Assembly: GCF_009745975.1 (NCBI RefSeq) | Contig: NZ_WHOL01000063.1 | Span: 44,365 to 108,364, forward strand | Reading direction: 5' to 3' | Length of the DNA: 64,000 nt | Source of the DNA: Actinokineospora pegani | Lineage (GTDB): Bacteria > Actinomycetota > Actinomycetes > Mycobacteriales > Pseudonocardiaceae | Part shown: in pieces, positions 26,338-37,630 of the stretch | Position numbering within the stretch: the stretch's first letter is position 1 | Layout of the letters: every line of letters starts with the position of its first letter | Made by a program: the position numbers and the translations under genes | The notes under the pieces: generated by a model | What the model was told of the DNA's origin: nothing | The model's database searches: none | The model's input: only the letters and a program-made list of their open reading frames with translations

Positions 26338-27711
26338 GTGCAGTACGTCGAGCACATCATCGACCTGGTCGGCAACACCCCGTTGGTCAAGCTCAACTCC
26401 CTGGCCGAGGGGGTCGAGGCCACGGTGCTGGCCAAGGTCGAGTATTTCAACCCCGGTGGCAGCGTCAAGGACCGGATCGCCGTGCGCATGGTCGAGGCGG
26501 CGGAGCGGTCCGGCGAGCTCAAGCCCGGTGGCACGATCGTCGAGCCGACCTCGGGCAACACCGGTGTGGGCCTGGCCTTGATCGCCCAGCGCAAGGGCTA
26601 CAAGTGCGTGTTCGTCTGCCCGGACAAGGTCAGCGAGGACAAGCGCAACGTGCTCAAGGCCTACGGCGCCGAGGTGGTCGTCTGCCCGACCTCGGTGGCC
26701 CCCGAGCACCCGGACTCCTACTACAACGTCTCCGACCGGCTCGTCCGCGAGATCGACAACGCCTGGAAGCCCAACCAGTACGCCAACCAGGAGAACCCGG
26801 AGAGCCACTACCGCTCGACCGGACCCGAGCTGTGGGCGCAGACCGAGGGCAAGATCACCCACTTCGTCGCGGGAGTGGGCACCGGCGGGACGATCTCGGG
26901 CACCGGCCGCTACCTCAAGGAGGTCTCCGGCGGCCGGGTCAAGGTCATCGGCGCGGACCCGGAGGGCTCGGTGTACTCCGGCGGGTCCGGCCGCCCGTAC
27001 CTGGTCGAGGGCGTCGGCGAGGACTTCTGGCCGACCACCTACGACCGGGGGGTGGCCGACGAGATCATCGCCATCAGCGACCGGGAGTCCTTCGAGGTCA
27101 CCCGGCGGCTGGCGCGCGAGGAGGGGCTGCTCGTCGGCGGCTCCTGCGGGATGGCGGCCGCGGCGGCGGTCAAGCTGGCCGAGCGCCTCGGCCCGGACGA
27201 CGTGGTGGTCGTGCTGCTGCCCGACGGCGGCCGGGGCTACCTGTCGAAGGTGTTCAGCGACCCGTGGATGAGCCAGTACGGCTTCCTGCCGCCCGAGCAC
27301 ACCGGCGCCACCGTCGGCGACGTCCTGCGCGGGAAGGGCAGCGGCGCCATCCCCGACTTCATCCACGCCCACCCGACCGAGACCGTCGCCGACGCGGTGA
27401 CGATCCTGCGCGAGTACGGGGTCAGCCAGATGCCCGTGGTCAACGCCGAGCCGCCGGTCATGGCGGCCGAGGTCGTCGGCGCGGTCAACGAGAAGGACCT
27501 GCTCGACTCGCTGTTCGCGGGCAAGGCGGCGCTGGCCGACACGCTCGACCGGCACATGGGCCAGCCGCTGCCGACCATCGGCGCGGGCGAGGGCGTCGAG
27601 TCCGCCATGGGGGCGCTGACCAGCGCCGATGCCGCTCTGGTGCTGCTCGACGGCAAGCCCGCGGGTGTCGTGACCCGGCAGGACCTGCTCGGGTTCCTCG
27701 CGGGCCGTTGA
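26338..27711 (+). CDS. cbs: Cystathionine beta-synthase
   Basis: A PLP enzyme of 457 residues that condenses serine with homocysteine to cystathionine in the transsulfuration route. PLP-binding Lys44 lies in NPGGSVKDRI, the substrate loop is TSGNTGVGLAL and the phosphate-binding loop GVGTGGTISGTGRYL. Two C-terminal CBS domains (about 330-457; DFIHAHPTETVADAVTILRE and later TSADAALVLLDGKPAGVV) are present. The GTG at 26338 has AGGAGG seven bases upstream. With metB 1.5 kb downstream it supports methionine/cysteine interconversion. The position matches Rv1077. Confidence 0.95.
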   Translation: MQYVEHIIDLVGNTPLVKLNSLAEGVEATVLAKVEYFNPGGSVKDRIAVRMVEAAERSGELKPGGTIVEPTSGNTGVGLALIAQRKGYKCVFVCPDKVSEDKRNVLKAYGAEVVVCPTSVAPEHPDSYYNVSDRLVREIDNAWKPNQYANQENPESHYRSTGPELWAQTEGKITHFVAGVGTGGTISGTGRYLKEVSGGRVKVIGADPEGSVYSGGSGRPYLVEGVGEDFWPTTYDRGVADEIIAISDRESFEVTRRLAREEGLLVGGSCGMAAAAAVKLAERLGPDDVVVVLLPDGGRGYLSKVFSDPWMSQYGFLPPEHTGATVGDVLRGKGSGAIPDFIHAHPTETVADAVTILREYGVSQMPVVNAEPPVMAAEVVGAVNEKDLLDSLFAGKAALADTLDRHMGQPLPTIGAGEGVESAMGALTSADAALVLLDGKPAGVVTRQDLLGFLAGR

Positions 27712-27832
27712 ACCCGGGCGCCGGGAAGACCGCGACCACCCCGCGTGCCGGGTCCGGCACCCGAGTGGCGCATCCGATAGCGTTACCAGCCATACAAGGT
27801 GACATTCCAGGTCAAAAGGGGTGGAAGACCCG

Positions 27833-29122
27833 ATGAGCGCTCCGCAGCCGCCCAACCAGCCGGGGCAGCCCGGATCAGAGAGCCCGCCACCGTCCGGTGA
27901 CACGGTTGGCGCCGACGGCGTCGAGCGCACCCAGGCGATCCAGCCCGGCCAGCCCGTTCCCGGCCAGGAAGCAGCAGGCCAGGACGAGTCCGACCGCACC
28001 CAGGTCGTGCGCCCGGAAGAAGGTGGCGCGACGGCCCAGGGCGGTGCGACGGCCCAGGGTGGCGACGCCACCCAGATGGTGCCGCCGGGCTCGGTCCCGC
28101 AGTCCCCGCCCTACGCCCCGCCGCCCAGCGCGGCCGACCAGCAGGGCTACCCCGGTCAGCCGGGTCCCTACGGTCAGCAGCAGCAGCCCTACGGCCAGCA
28201 GCAGCCCGGCCAGTACGGACAGCAGCCAGGTCAGTTCGGTCAGCAGCCAGGACAGTTCGGCCAGCAGCCCCCGCCGGGGCAGTACGGCCAGCCCGGCCCC
28301 TACGGCCAGCCGCCGCAGGGTCCCTACGGCCAGCCGCCGCACCAGGGCGGTCAGGGCTCCCAGGCCGGTGTCATCGCCATGGTCGTGCAGGGCGCGGTGG
28401 CGCTGCTCGGTCTGATCGGCCTGATCCTGTCGATCGTCCTGATGTCCGACTTCATCAAGGCCAGCTCGGCGGTCAGCGACGCCAAGGCGCAGTGCGAGCG
28501 GCTCAACCCCGGTGGAGAGTTCGGGATCAACTGCGACCAGATCGCGGGCGGCACCAGCGGCACCCTCGGCGTGCTGCTGTCCATCGTGCTGATCCTCGCC
28601 TCCGGCGCGGCGATCGCGGGCGCGGTGCTGCTGTTCCTGAAGAAGACCACCTTCGCGCACTTCCTGGTGCTCGGCGGTGGCGTGGCCATGCTGGTGCTGT
28701 CGATCATCCTCGGCGCGACCTACGACTTCGCGGGCCAGTTGGTCACGCTGCTGATCTTCGGTCTGCTCATCGCGGCCGCGGGCGCGCTGTGGTTCGTGCC
28801 GAACCTGCGCCAGTTCCTGGTGGCGAGCCCGCCGCTGGCCAGCTTGGGCGGTCCTGGCGGCCCCGGTGGTCCTGGCGGCTTCGGTCAGCCGGGCCCGTAC
28901 GGCCAGCCGCCGCAGCAACAGCAGAACCCGTATGGCCAGCAGCAGCCGCCGCAGCAGCAGAACCCTTACGGCCAGCAGCCGCCGCAGCAACAGCCGGGCC
29001 CGTACGGCCAGCCGCAGCAGCAGCAGCAGCCGGGCCCGTACGGCCAGCCGCCGCAGCAACAGCAGCAGAACCCCTACGGCCCGCCCCCGGGCCAGCAGCC
29101 GCCGCCCCCGCAGCAGTGGTGA
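27833..29122 (+). CDS. Pro/Gln/Gly-rich four-helix membrane protein (Pra-like position)
   Basis: A 429-residue protein in three parts. The N-terminal 180 residues are disordered, with Thr-Gln segments (GATAQGGATAQGGDATQ) followed by tandem GQ/PYGQ-type repeats. The central 160 residues hold four hydrophobic helices (starting VIAMVVQGAVALLGLIGLI and ending LLIFGLLIAAAGALWFV) with a Cys-containing loop after the first. The C-terminal 90 residues are another run of PYGQ-Q repeats. It lies between cbs and metB, exactly where M. tuberculosis has the proline-rich antigen Pra (Rv1078). Function is unknown; it may act at the cell envelope. The ATG at 27833 has GGAAG upstream. Confidence 0.85.
   Translation: MSAPQPPNQPGQPGSESPPPSGDTVGADGVERTQAIQPGQPVPGQEAAGQDESDRTQVVRPEEGGATAQGGATAQGGDATQMVPPGSVPQSPPYAPPPSAADQQGYPGQPGPYGQQQQPYGQQQPGQYGQQPGQFGQQPGQFGQQPPPGQYGQPGPYGQPPQGPYGQPPHQGGQGSQAGVIAMVVQGAVALLGLIGLILSIVLMSDFIKASSAVSDAKAQCERLNPGGEFGINCDQIAGGTSGTLGVLLSIVLILASGAAIAGAVLLFLKKTTFAHFLVLGGGVAMLVLSIILGATYDFAGQLVTLLIFGLLIAAAGALWFVPNLRQFLVASPPLASLGGPGGPGGPGGFGQPGPYGQPPQQQQNPYGQQQPPQQQNPYGQQPPQQQPGPYGQPQQQQQPGPYGQPPQQQQQNPYGPPPGQQPPPPQQW
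28160..28345 (+). repeat. Tandem in-frame GQ/PYGQ codon repeats (N-terminal)
   Basis: Imperfect units encoding variants of GQQQPYGQ, GQFGQQP and GPYGQP follow one another within the Pro/Gln-rich gene. The DNA is low complexity and prone to slippage. Confidence 0.8.
28885..29100 (+). repeat. Tandem in-frame PYGQ-Q repeats (C-terminal)
   Basis: About seven units encoding PYGQ followed by runs of P and Q, in CAG/CAA-rich DNA. They mirror the N-terminal repeats of the same protein. Confidence 0.8.
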
Positions 29123-29139
29123 GCTGAGCAAGACCTGAC

Positions 29140-29173
29140 GAAGGCCCCGACCACGGGTGTGGTCGGGGCCTTC
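29140..29173 (+). terminator. Strong hairpin terminator
   Basis: A perfect 14-pair stem (29140-29153 with 29160-29173) around CGGGTG, 17 bases after the Pro/Gln-rich gene. It separates that gene from metB. Confidence 0.85.
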
Positions 29174-29251
29174 GCCGTCCACGGCGGTCCGACGTGGTGA
29201 AAAGGCCTCCCGCATCGTGGGCACGGTGGCCCGCGGTCGTAACCTGGGGGT

Positions 29252-30406
29252 ATGTCTGAAGACACCAGGTGGGGATTCGAGACCCGAGCCATCCACGCAG
29301 GCCAGGAGCCGGACCCGCGGACCGGCTCGGTGATCGTCCCGATCTACGCGACGTCGACCTTCGCCCAGGACGGCGTCGGCGGGCTGCGCGAGGGCGGGTA
29401 CGAGTACTCCCGCACCGGCAACCCGACGCGGACGGCCCTGGAGGAGGCGCTGGCCTCGCTCGAGGGCGGCCGGTACGGCCTGGCCTTCGCCTCCGGCATG
29501 GCCGCCTCGGATGTCGCGCTGCGGTCGATGACCCGTCCCGGCGACCACGTCATCCTCGGCAACGACGCCTACGGCGGCACGTTCCGCCTGCTCGACAAGG
29601 TCCTGACCCTGTGGGGCGTCGAGTACACCCCGGTCGACCTGGCCGACCTCGCCGCCACCCGCGCGGCCGTCCGCCCGAACACCAAGGTGATCTGGGCCGA
29701 GACGCCGACCAACCCGCTGCTGGGCATCGCCGACATCGCGGGCCTGGCCTCCGTCGCCGCCGAGGCCGGGGCGCGGCTGGTCATCGACAACACCTTCGCC
29801 ACCCCGTACCTGCAGTCCCCGCTGGGCCTGGGCGCCGACGTCGTCCTGCACTCGACGACCAAGTACCTCGGCGGCCACTCCGACGTGGTCGGCGGCGCGC
29901 TGATCACCTCGGACGAGGAGCTCAACGACCAGTTCGCGTTCCTGCGCAACGCCGCGGGCGCGGTGCCCGGCCCGTTCGACTCGTGGCTGGTGCTGCGCGG
30001 CGCCAAGACCCTGGCGCTGCGGATGGAGCGGCACAGCGACAACGCCGAGCGGGTCGTCGAGGCGCTGCTCGGGCACGAGCGCGTGACCCGCGTGTACTAC
30101 CCCGGCCTCACCGAGCACCCCGGCCACGAGACCGCCGCCAAGCAGATGCGCCGCTTCGGCGGCATGGTGTCGTTCGCGGTCGAGGGCGGCGAGGAGGCGG
30201 CGCTGCGGGTGGCCGCCAGCACCAAGCTGTTCACCCTCGGCGAGTCGCTGGGCGGCATCGAGTCGCTCATCGAGCACCCGGGGAGGATGACCCACGCCAG
30301 TACCGAGGGATCACCGCTGCAGGTGCCCGCCGACCTGCTGCGGCTGTCGGTGGGCATCGAGGACGGCGCCGACCTGGTCACGGACCTGTTGGGCGCGCTG
30401 GGCTGA
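29252..30406 (+). CDS. metB: Cystathionine gamma-synthase/lyase (Cys/Met metabolism PLP enzyme)
   Basis: A 384-residue PLP enzyme of the Cys/Met metabolism family. PLP-binding Lys204 lies in [12 protein letters not shown], the Tyr-Arg pair [11 protein letters not shown] binds the cofactor phosphate across the dimer, and [10 protein letters not shown] and [10 protein letters not shown] are further family blocks. The C-terminal [12 protein letters not shown] is typical of MetB/CGS-like proteins. Actinobacterial members can make or cleave cystathionine, and sequence alone does not separate these. Synteny with Rv1079 and the nearby cbs support metB. Confidence 0.92.
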   Translation: MSEDTRWGFETRAIHAGQEPDPRTGSVIVPIYATSTFAQDGVGGLREGGYEYSRTGNPTRTALEEALASLEGGRYGLAFASGMAASDVALRSMTRPGDHVILGNDAYGGTFRLLDKVLTLWGVEYTPVDLADLAATRAAVRPNTKVIWAETPTNPLLGIADIAGLASVAAEAGARLVIDNTFATPYLQSPLGLGADVVLHSTTKYLGGHSDVVGGALITSDEELNDQFAFLRNAAGAVPGPFDSWLVLRGAKTLALRMERHSDNAERVVEALLGHERVTRVYYPGLTEHPGHETAAKQMRRFGGMVSFAVEGGEEAALRVAASTKLFTLGESLGGIESLIEHPGRMTHASTEGSPLQVPADLLRLSVGIEDGADLVTDLLGALG

Positions 30407-30415
30407 GCAGCAGAA

Positions 30416-30463
30416 GACGCGCGGGGCCGGGCGGGGTGCGAGAGCCTGTCCGGCCCGCGCGTC
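30416..30463. terminator. Bidirectional hairpin between metB and a small secreted protein gene
   Basis: GACGCGCGGGGCCGG (30416-30430) pairs with CCGGCCCGCGCGTC (30450-30463) with one bulged base. The convergent genes end at 30406 and 30466. Confidence 0.6.
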
Positions 30464-30465
30464 GG

Positions 30466-30729
30466 CTACGGGTTCACATCGCGCAGTTGGTCGATGCCCG
30501 CGCCCGGGTTGTCGGCCGGGGCGTGCGGGGTCCGCGGGGCGACCGGGAGGTCGTTGGTGTCGACGCAGCCGCTGGTCAGCTCGACCGAGCCGCCGTTCTG
30601 GTGGTACTCGCCCGCGTTGGCGCAGCCCGCGGTGCTGACGGTGAAGACCGCGACGCCCGCGAGGGTCAGCGCGGCCGCGGCGGCGGAGGCCAGGGCCACC
30701 GCCCCCGTGGATCGTGTGCCGCGCGCCAT
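30466..30729 (-). CDS. Small secreted protein, hypothetical
   Basis: An 87-residue product with an N-terminal signal/anchor (VALASAAAAALTLAGVAVFTV), three Cys residues (AGCANAGEYHQNGG, SGCVDTND) and a Pro-rich acidic tail. The sequence TAGC could be a degenerate lipobox, though the expected Leu/Val/Ile at -3 is absent. I chose the ATG at 30729; an upstream start 14 codons earlier would add a charged segment in front of the signal peptide. No family is recognised. Confidence 0.6.
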   Translation of the reverse strand: MARGTRSTGAVALASAAAAALTLAGVAVFTVSTAGCANAGEYHQNGGSVELTSGCVDTNDLPVAPRTPHAPADNPGAGIDQLRDVNP

Positions 30730-30846
30730 TGCCACCCGCTCCCACTCCCGATTCAGGCTGATTGCGCGCAAGCCTACTCCCCGGTCAATTCCGCCACCTG
30801 AGCAGCGCCTGAGACCGGGGAGTGGGCGGCGTTCTTCATCACCTGG

Positions 30847-33324
<2,478 letters not shown>

Positions 33325-33347
33325 TTACCGGCCACTGGCCGCCGAGT

Positions 33348-33788
33348 TCACTCCGATGGCGGCTGATCAGTGGACAGGTACTCCGGCACCTGGTAGGAGC
33401 AGCCGAACACGTCGGCGGTCACCGGTTCGGCGGTGCTGGCGATGACCGTGGACACCCGGACCGTCTCCGGCCCCGGCGGCACGAGGACCTCCCTGCGGCC
33501 CCCCTCGCCCCCGTCGAGGACCCTGGCCCGCACGACGCACACGGCCGCCTGGTCCGGTGTCGCCCTGGTCACCTCGAAGGTGAACCGCATCCGGTCGTCC
33601 GGGAGGTTGGCGAAGGTCGCCCGCTCGGTCTCGATCGGCGCCGACCCCAGGTTCTGGTAGGCGACCCACGCCACCAACCCGCCCGCGAGCAGGCCGAGCG
33701 CGGTCAGCAGGACCAGCGAGGTCCGCGACCTGCCCGCCTTGGGCTTGCCGTAGCGCCCCTCGGGCAGGGCCTGGGGTGCCGTGCTCAT
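33348..33788 (-). CDS. DUF4307 domain membrane protein
   Basis: A 146-residue protein with one transmembrane helix ([21 protein letters not shown], about 25-45) and an extracytoplasmic beta-rich domain (about 50-146; [20 protein letters not shown], with Cys residues at VCVV and FGCSYQ). This matches the DUF4307 family found next to greA and mca in mycolata (Rv1081c position). AGGAGG seven bases before the ATG supports the start. It runs in the same direction as greA, with 160 bases between them that hold the leader hairpin. Function unknown. Confidence 0.85.
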   Translation of the reverse strand: MSTAPQALPEGRYGKPKAGRSRTSLVLLTALGLLAGGLVAWVAYQNLGSAPIETERATFANLPDDRMRFTFEVTRATPDQAAVCVVRARVLDGGEGGRREVLVPPGPETVRVSTVIASTAEPVTADVFGCSYQVPEYLSTDQPPSE

Positions 33789-33908
33789 CTTGGGCCCTCC
33801 TGCGGGTGGCGGTCCGGTCGGCGGGAACAATGGGACCCGCGCGGTGCGTTTCCCACCGAGTATCCGCTTCGCGCGGGATGGCAGATGACGAGGGGGCCGG
33901 GAGAGCTC

Positions 33909-34790
33909 ATGGCGGACAAGTTGCGGTTGATGGCGGTGCACGCCCATCCGGACGACGAGTCGAGCAAGGGCGCGGCGACGATGGCCAGGTACGTCGCCGA
34001 GGGGCACGAGGTGATGGTCGTGACCTGCACCGGGGGGGAGCGCGGCGACATCCTCAACCCGGCGATGGACCGCCCGGAGGTCACCGCCGACATCTCGACC
34101 GTGCGCAAGCAGGAGATGGCCAGGGCCGCGGAGATCCTCGGCGTGCAGCACCGCTGGCTGGGCTTCGTCGACTCCGGCCTGCCGGAGGGCGACCCCATGC
34201 CGCCGCTGCCGGAGGGCTGCTTCGCGCTGGTGCCGCTGGAGAAGTCGGTGCCGCCGCTGGTCCAGGCGATCCGCGAGTTCCGCCCGCACGTCGTGATCAC
34301 CTACGACGAGAACGGCGGCTACCCGCACCCCGACCACATCCGCTGCCACGAGGTCTCGGTCGCGGCCTACGACGCCGCCGCCGAGCCGGACGCCTACCCC
34401 GAGCTGGGCGAGCCCTGGCAGCCGCTCAAGCTCTACTACTCGCACGGCTTCTCCAAGGCCCGCATCCAGGCCATCCACGGCGCGCTGGTCGAGGCGGGCC
34501 AGGAGTCGCCCTACCAGGAGTGGCTGGACAACTGGGGCGACGACCGCCCCGACCCCGGCCAGCGGGTGACCAGCCGCGTCGAGTGCGCCGAGTACTTCGA
34601 GGTCCGCGACGCGGCCCTGCTCGCCCACGCGACCCAGATCGACCCGAACAGCCGCTGGTTCGCCGTGCCGCTGGACATCCAGCGCGCGGTGTGGCCGGTC
34701 GAGGAGTACGAGCTGGTCCGGTCCCTGGTCGACAGCACCCTCCCCGAGGACGACCTGTTCTCGGGCCTGCGTGAAAAGGCCGCCTTGTGA
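33909..34790 (+). CDS. mca: Mycothiol S-conjugate amidase
   Basis: A zinc amidase of 293 residues that cleaves mycothiol S-conjugates, releasing the mercapturic acid for export during detoxification. The zinc motif AHPDDES is at residues 12-18 (His13, Asp16), and the third ligand lies in [25 protein letters not shown] is typical of the Mca/MshB family, and the total length matches Mca (Rv1082) rather than MshB. The ATG follows GGGAGAG. The stop overlaps the following small membrane protein gene by GTGA. Confidence 0.93.
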   Translation: MADKLRLMAVHAHPDDESSKGAATMARYVAEGHEVMVVTCTGGERGDILNPAMDRPEVTADISTVRKQEMARAAEILGVQHRWLGFVDSGLPEGDPMPPLPEGCFALVPLEKSVPPLVQAIREFRPHVVITYDENGGYPHPDHIRCHEVSVAAYDAAAEPDAYPELGEPWQPLKLYYSHGFSKARIQAIHGALVEAGQESPYQEWLDNWGDDRPDPGQRVTSRVECAEYFEVRDAALLAHATQIDPNSRWFAVPLDIQRAVWPVEEYELVRSLVDSTLPEDDLFSGLREKAAL

Positions 34791-35077
34791 TCCTCCCGCC
34801 CCAGCCGGACGCCTCGCAGTACGTCGCCCTGCAGTCCCAGCCCGCCACACCGCCCGTGCCCGCCGACCCGGGCGGCCAGGGTGAGGACTTCGGCAAGTCC
34901 TCACCGCTGGGCTTCCTCATCCTGGTGCTGTTCTTCGTTGCGGTCGCGTTCCTGATCCGCTCGATGACCAAGCACCTCAAGCGGCTGCCAGCGTCCTTCG
35001 ACGAGCCTGCCGAGGGGGCGGGCAAGCCCGCCGAGGAGTCCGATAAGGCGGGCACCGAGGACTCTCCCCGCGCGTAG
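34787..35077 (+). CDS. Small single-pass membrane protein (Rv1083 position)
   Basis: A 96-residue product. A Pro/Gln-rich N-terminus precedes one transmembrane helix ([17 protein letters not shown], about 41-57), then a basic stretch ([10 protein letters not shown]) and an acidic C-terminus ([20 protein letters not shown]). The GTG overlaps the mca stop, so it is translationally coupled to mca, as in mycobacteria. No enzymatic motif. It ends 39 bases from the convergent pnkp gene. Confidence 0.82.
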   Translation: MILPPQPDASQYVALQSQPATPPVPADPGGQGEDFGKSSPLGFLILVLFFVAVAFLIRSMTKHLKRLPASFDEPAEGAGKPAEESDKAGTEDSPRA

Positions 35078-35116
35078 CCGGGCTGGCGCTGGGCCTGCGC
35101 ACTGCGAGGTGAGTGC

Positions 35117-37630
35117 TCAGAGCCGGGGGTCGATGGGCTCGGATTCCATCGCCAGGACCGCGAACACGCACTCGTGCACGCGCCACAGCGCCTCGCCCGC
35201 CGCGACACGGCTGAGTGCCTCCACGCCGAGCGCGTACTCCCGCACCGCCAGCGACCGCTTGTGCGCGACGTTGCGCACGCGCAGCACGTCCAAGTGCCGC
35301 TGGTAGTCGGGGCCGTAGATGATCCGCAGGTACTCCGGTCCGCGCACCTTCACCCCGGGCTGCGCCAGCCCGCGGCCCGCCCCGGTCTGGTTGGCGGCCG
35401 GTTTGACCACCATGCCCTCACCGCCCGCCGCGGTCAGCTCCTCCCACCACGCCACCCCGTCGGCCACCGACGCGGGGTCGGTGACGTCGACGAGCCGGTG
35501 GCGGGTCAGGGTGAACAGGGGGTCGGCCGCGCGCAGCCGGTCGGCGGTGTCCAGGTGCCACAGGTGGGGGCGGGTGTGGAAGGTCGAGCCCTCGGCGGCG
35601 AGCACCTGGAACGGGGCGATCCGGATGTCGTCCACACCGGACACCGGTGCGCAGTAGCGGCGGTAGGCGTCGCGGTAGGCGAAGGCGTTGGCCGAGCGCG
35701 CCGACGTCCGGTCCAGCAGCGCGGAGACGTCGAGGCCGCGCGCCGTGGCGGCATGAAGGGCCGACACCGCGGCGGGCAGCGAGGCCGTCGACGCCGCGCC
35801 CGTGGCCGCGTAGGTGCTGGTGATCAGGCCCGTGGCCTTGGCGTTCCACGGCATCAGCTCCGCGTCGAGCAGCAGCCAGTCCGTGCCCAGCTCGTCCCAC
35901 AGGCCCGCCGCGGTGATCGCCGACCGGGCGCGCAGCAGCAACTCCCCGCCCAGGGCGTCGTCGAAGAACGGCCGCCCGGTGCGGGTGTGCAGCGCGCCGT
36001 CGCCCTCGATGCCGAAGCGGCGGGGGCCCACCGAGGCGTCCCTGGTCGCCAGGAGCACCGCGCGCGAGCCCATGTGCTTCTCCTCGCACACGACCTCGCG
36101 CACCCCCTGCCCGGCGTACCCGGCGAACGCCTCCACGGGGTGTTCCAGCAGGCCGGGCAGCGCCGAGGTCTCCGTGGGCGCCATCGTCGGCGGCAGGTAC
36201 AGCAGCCAGCGCGGGTCGGTGGCGAAGCGGCTCATGACCTCCAGCGCGGCCGCGGCCCGGTCCTCCCGGATAGTGACCTTGCCCATCAGCCCGGTCTCGA
36301 CGACCCGCTTGCCCAGCACGTCGGTCAGCGCGAGCTGCCGGGCCGCGCGGGCGGGCCGCAGCGGCCGGGTCGGCTCGTAGTGCGTTTCATGTGCCGGCAC
36401 GTCGACGATCTCGCGCTCCGGGTAGCGCAGCGCGGTCAGCTTCCCGCCGAACACGCAGCCGGTGTCCAGGCACATGGTGCCGTTGACCCACTCCACCTCG
36501 GGGACGGGCGTGTGGCCGTAGAGCACCATCGCCCTGCCCCGGTACTCCTCCGCCCACGGGTAGCGGACGGGCAGGCCGTACTCATCCGTCTCACCGGTGG
36601 TGTCGCCGTAGAGCGCGAAGCTGCGCACCCGGCCGGACGCGCGGCCGTGGTAGTGCTCGGGCAGCCCGGCGTGCGCGACGACGAGGTCGCCCCCGTCGAG
36701 GACGTAGTGGGCGCGCAGCCCATCGCAGAACCGCCGCACCTCGGCGGTGAACTCCGGGCCGGCGGCCCGCAACTGCTCGAGCGTCTCGGCCAGGCCGTGC
36801 CTGATGGTGACCTTGTTCCCCCGCAGCGCCTTGACCAGCTTGAACTCGTGGTTCCCGCTGACGCACAGCGCGGTGCCCGCGCCGACCATGCCCATCACCA
36901 GCCGCAGCACGCCCGGGGTGTCCGGGCCGCGGTCGACCAGGTCGCCGACGAACACCGCCGTGCGCCCCAGCGGGTGCGCGGCCCCGACGGCCCGGCCCGC
37001 GGCGTCGCGCTCGACGGCGTAGCCCAGCTCGGCCAGCAGCTCCTCCAGCTCCGCCCGGCAGCCGTGCACGTCGCCGATCACGTCGAACGGGCCGGTCCGG
37101 TCGCGCAGGTCGTTGCGCAGCCGCTCGCGGACGAACACCGCCGCGTCGACCTGCTCCTGACCGCGCAGGTGGTGGACGTCGCGGAAGCCCTCGCGGGCCA
37201 GGTGCGGCAGCGACCGGCGCAGCTCGCTGACGTGCCTGCGCACCACGCGCGCCCCGAAGTCGCGGTCGGGCCGGGTGGCGTTGCGCTCGACGCAGTCGCG
37301 CTCGGGGATGTCGAGGACGACGGCCACCGGCAGCACGTTGTGCTCGCGGGCCAGCCGGATGAGCTGCGCGCGGCCCTCCTTCTGCACGTTGGTCGCGTCG
37401 ACGACCGTCACCAGCCCGGCCCGCAAGCGCTTGCCCGCCACATAGTGCAGGGCGTCGAACGCGTCGCGGGAGGCGGCCTGGTCGTTCTCGTCATCGCTGA
37501 CCAGGCCGCGGAAGAAGTCGCTGGAGAGCACCTGGGTCGGCCTGAAGTGCTTGGCCGCGAACGTCGACTTGCCCGAGCCGGAGGCGCCGATGAGCACCAC
37601 CAGGGACATGTCCGGGATCCTCAGCTCCAT
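35117..37630 (-). CDS. pnkp: Bacterial polynucleotide kinase-phosphatase (Pnkp), RNA repair
   Basis: A three-domain RNA repair enzyme of 837 residues. The 5'-kinase domain (1-170) has the P-loop GASGSGKST (15-23). The metallophosphoesterase domain (182-425) has GDVHG (186-190), GDLVDRGPD (229-237), GNHE (259-262) and a later GHTP. It removes 2',3'-cyclic phosphates and 3'-phosphates. The C-terminal nucleotidyltransferase/ligase-like domain (430-837) has the adenylated Lys518 in EEKHMGSRA and motif EGMVVKPA near the end. The ATG overlaps the hen1 stop by one base (TGATG). The N-terminus resembles Clostridium thermocellum Pnkp. Together with Hen1 it heals and seals cut RNAs. Confidence 0.95.
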   Translation of the reverse strand: MELRIPDMSLVVLIGASGSGKSTFAAKHFRPTQVLSSDFFRGLVSDDENDQAASRDAFDALHYVAGKRLRAGLVTVVDATNVQKEGRAQLIRLAREHNVLPVAVVLDIPERDCVERNATRPDRDFGARVVRRHVSELRRSLPHLAREGFRDVHHLRGQEQVDAAVFVRERLRNDLRDRTGPFDVIGDVHGCRAELEELLAELGYAVERDAAGRAVGAAHPLGRTAVFVGDLVDRGPDTPGVLRLVMGMVGAGTALCVSGNHEFKLVKALRGNKVTIRHGLAETLEQLRAAGPEFTAEVRRFCDGLRAHYVLDGGDLVVAHAGLPEHYHGRASGRVRSFALYGDTTGETDEYGLPVRYPWAEEYRGRAMVLYGHTPVPEVEWVNGTMCLDTGCVFGGKLTALRYPEREIVDVPAHETHYEPTRPLRPARAARQLALTDVLGKRVVETGLMGKVTIREDRAAAALEVMSRFATDPRWLLYLPPTMAPTETSALPGLLEHPVEAFAGYAGQGVREVVCEEKHMGSRAVLLATRDASVGPRRFGIEGDGALHTRTGRPFFDDALGGELLLRARSAITAAGLWDELGTDWLLLDAELMPWNAKATGLITSTYAATGAASTASLPAAVSALHAATARGLDVSALLDRTSARSANAFAYRDAYRRYCAPVSGVDDIRIAPFQVLAAEGSTFHTRPHLWHLDTADRLRAADPLFTLTRHRLVDVTDPASVADGVAWWEELTAAGGEGMVVKPAANQTGAGRGLAQPGVKVRGPEYLRIIYGPDYQRHLDVLRVRNVAHKRSLAVREYALGVEALSRVAAGEALWRVHECVFAVLAMESEPIDPRL

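Noticed and set aside
25059-27836. A 925-codon plus-strand frame covering the CRISPR array, the SGNH gene and cbs
   Set aside because: No domain is recognisable and it is out of frame with cbs and antisense to the SGNH gene.
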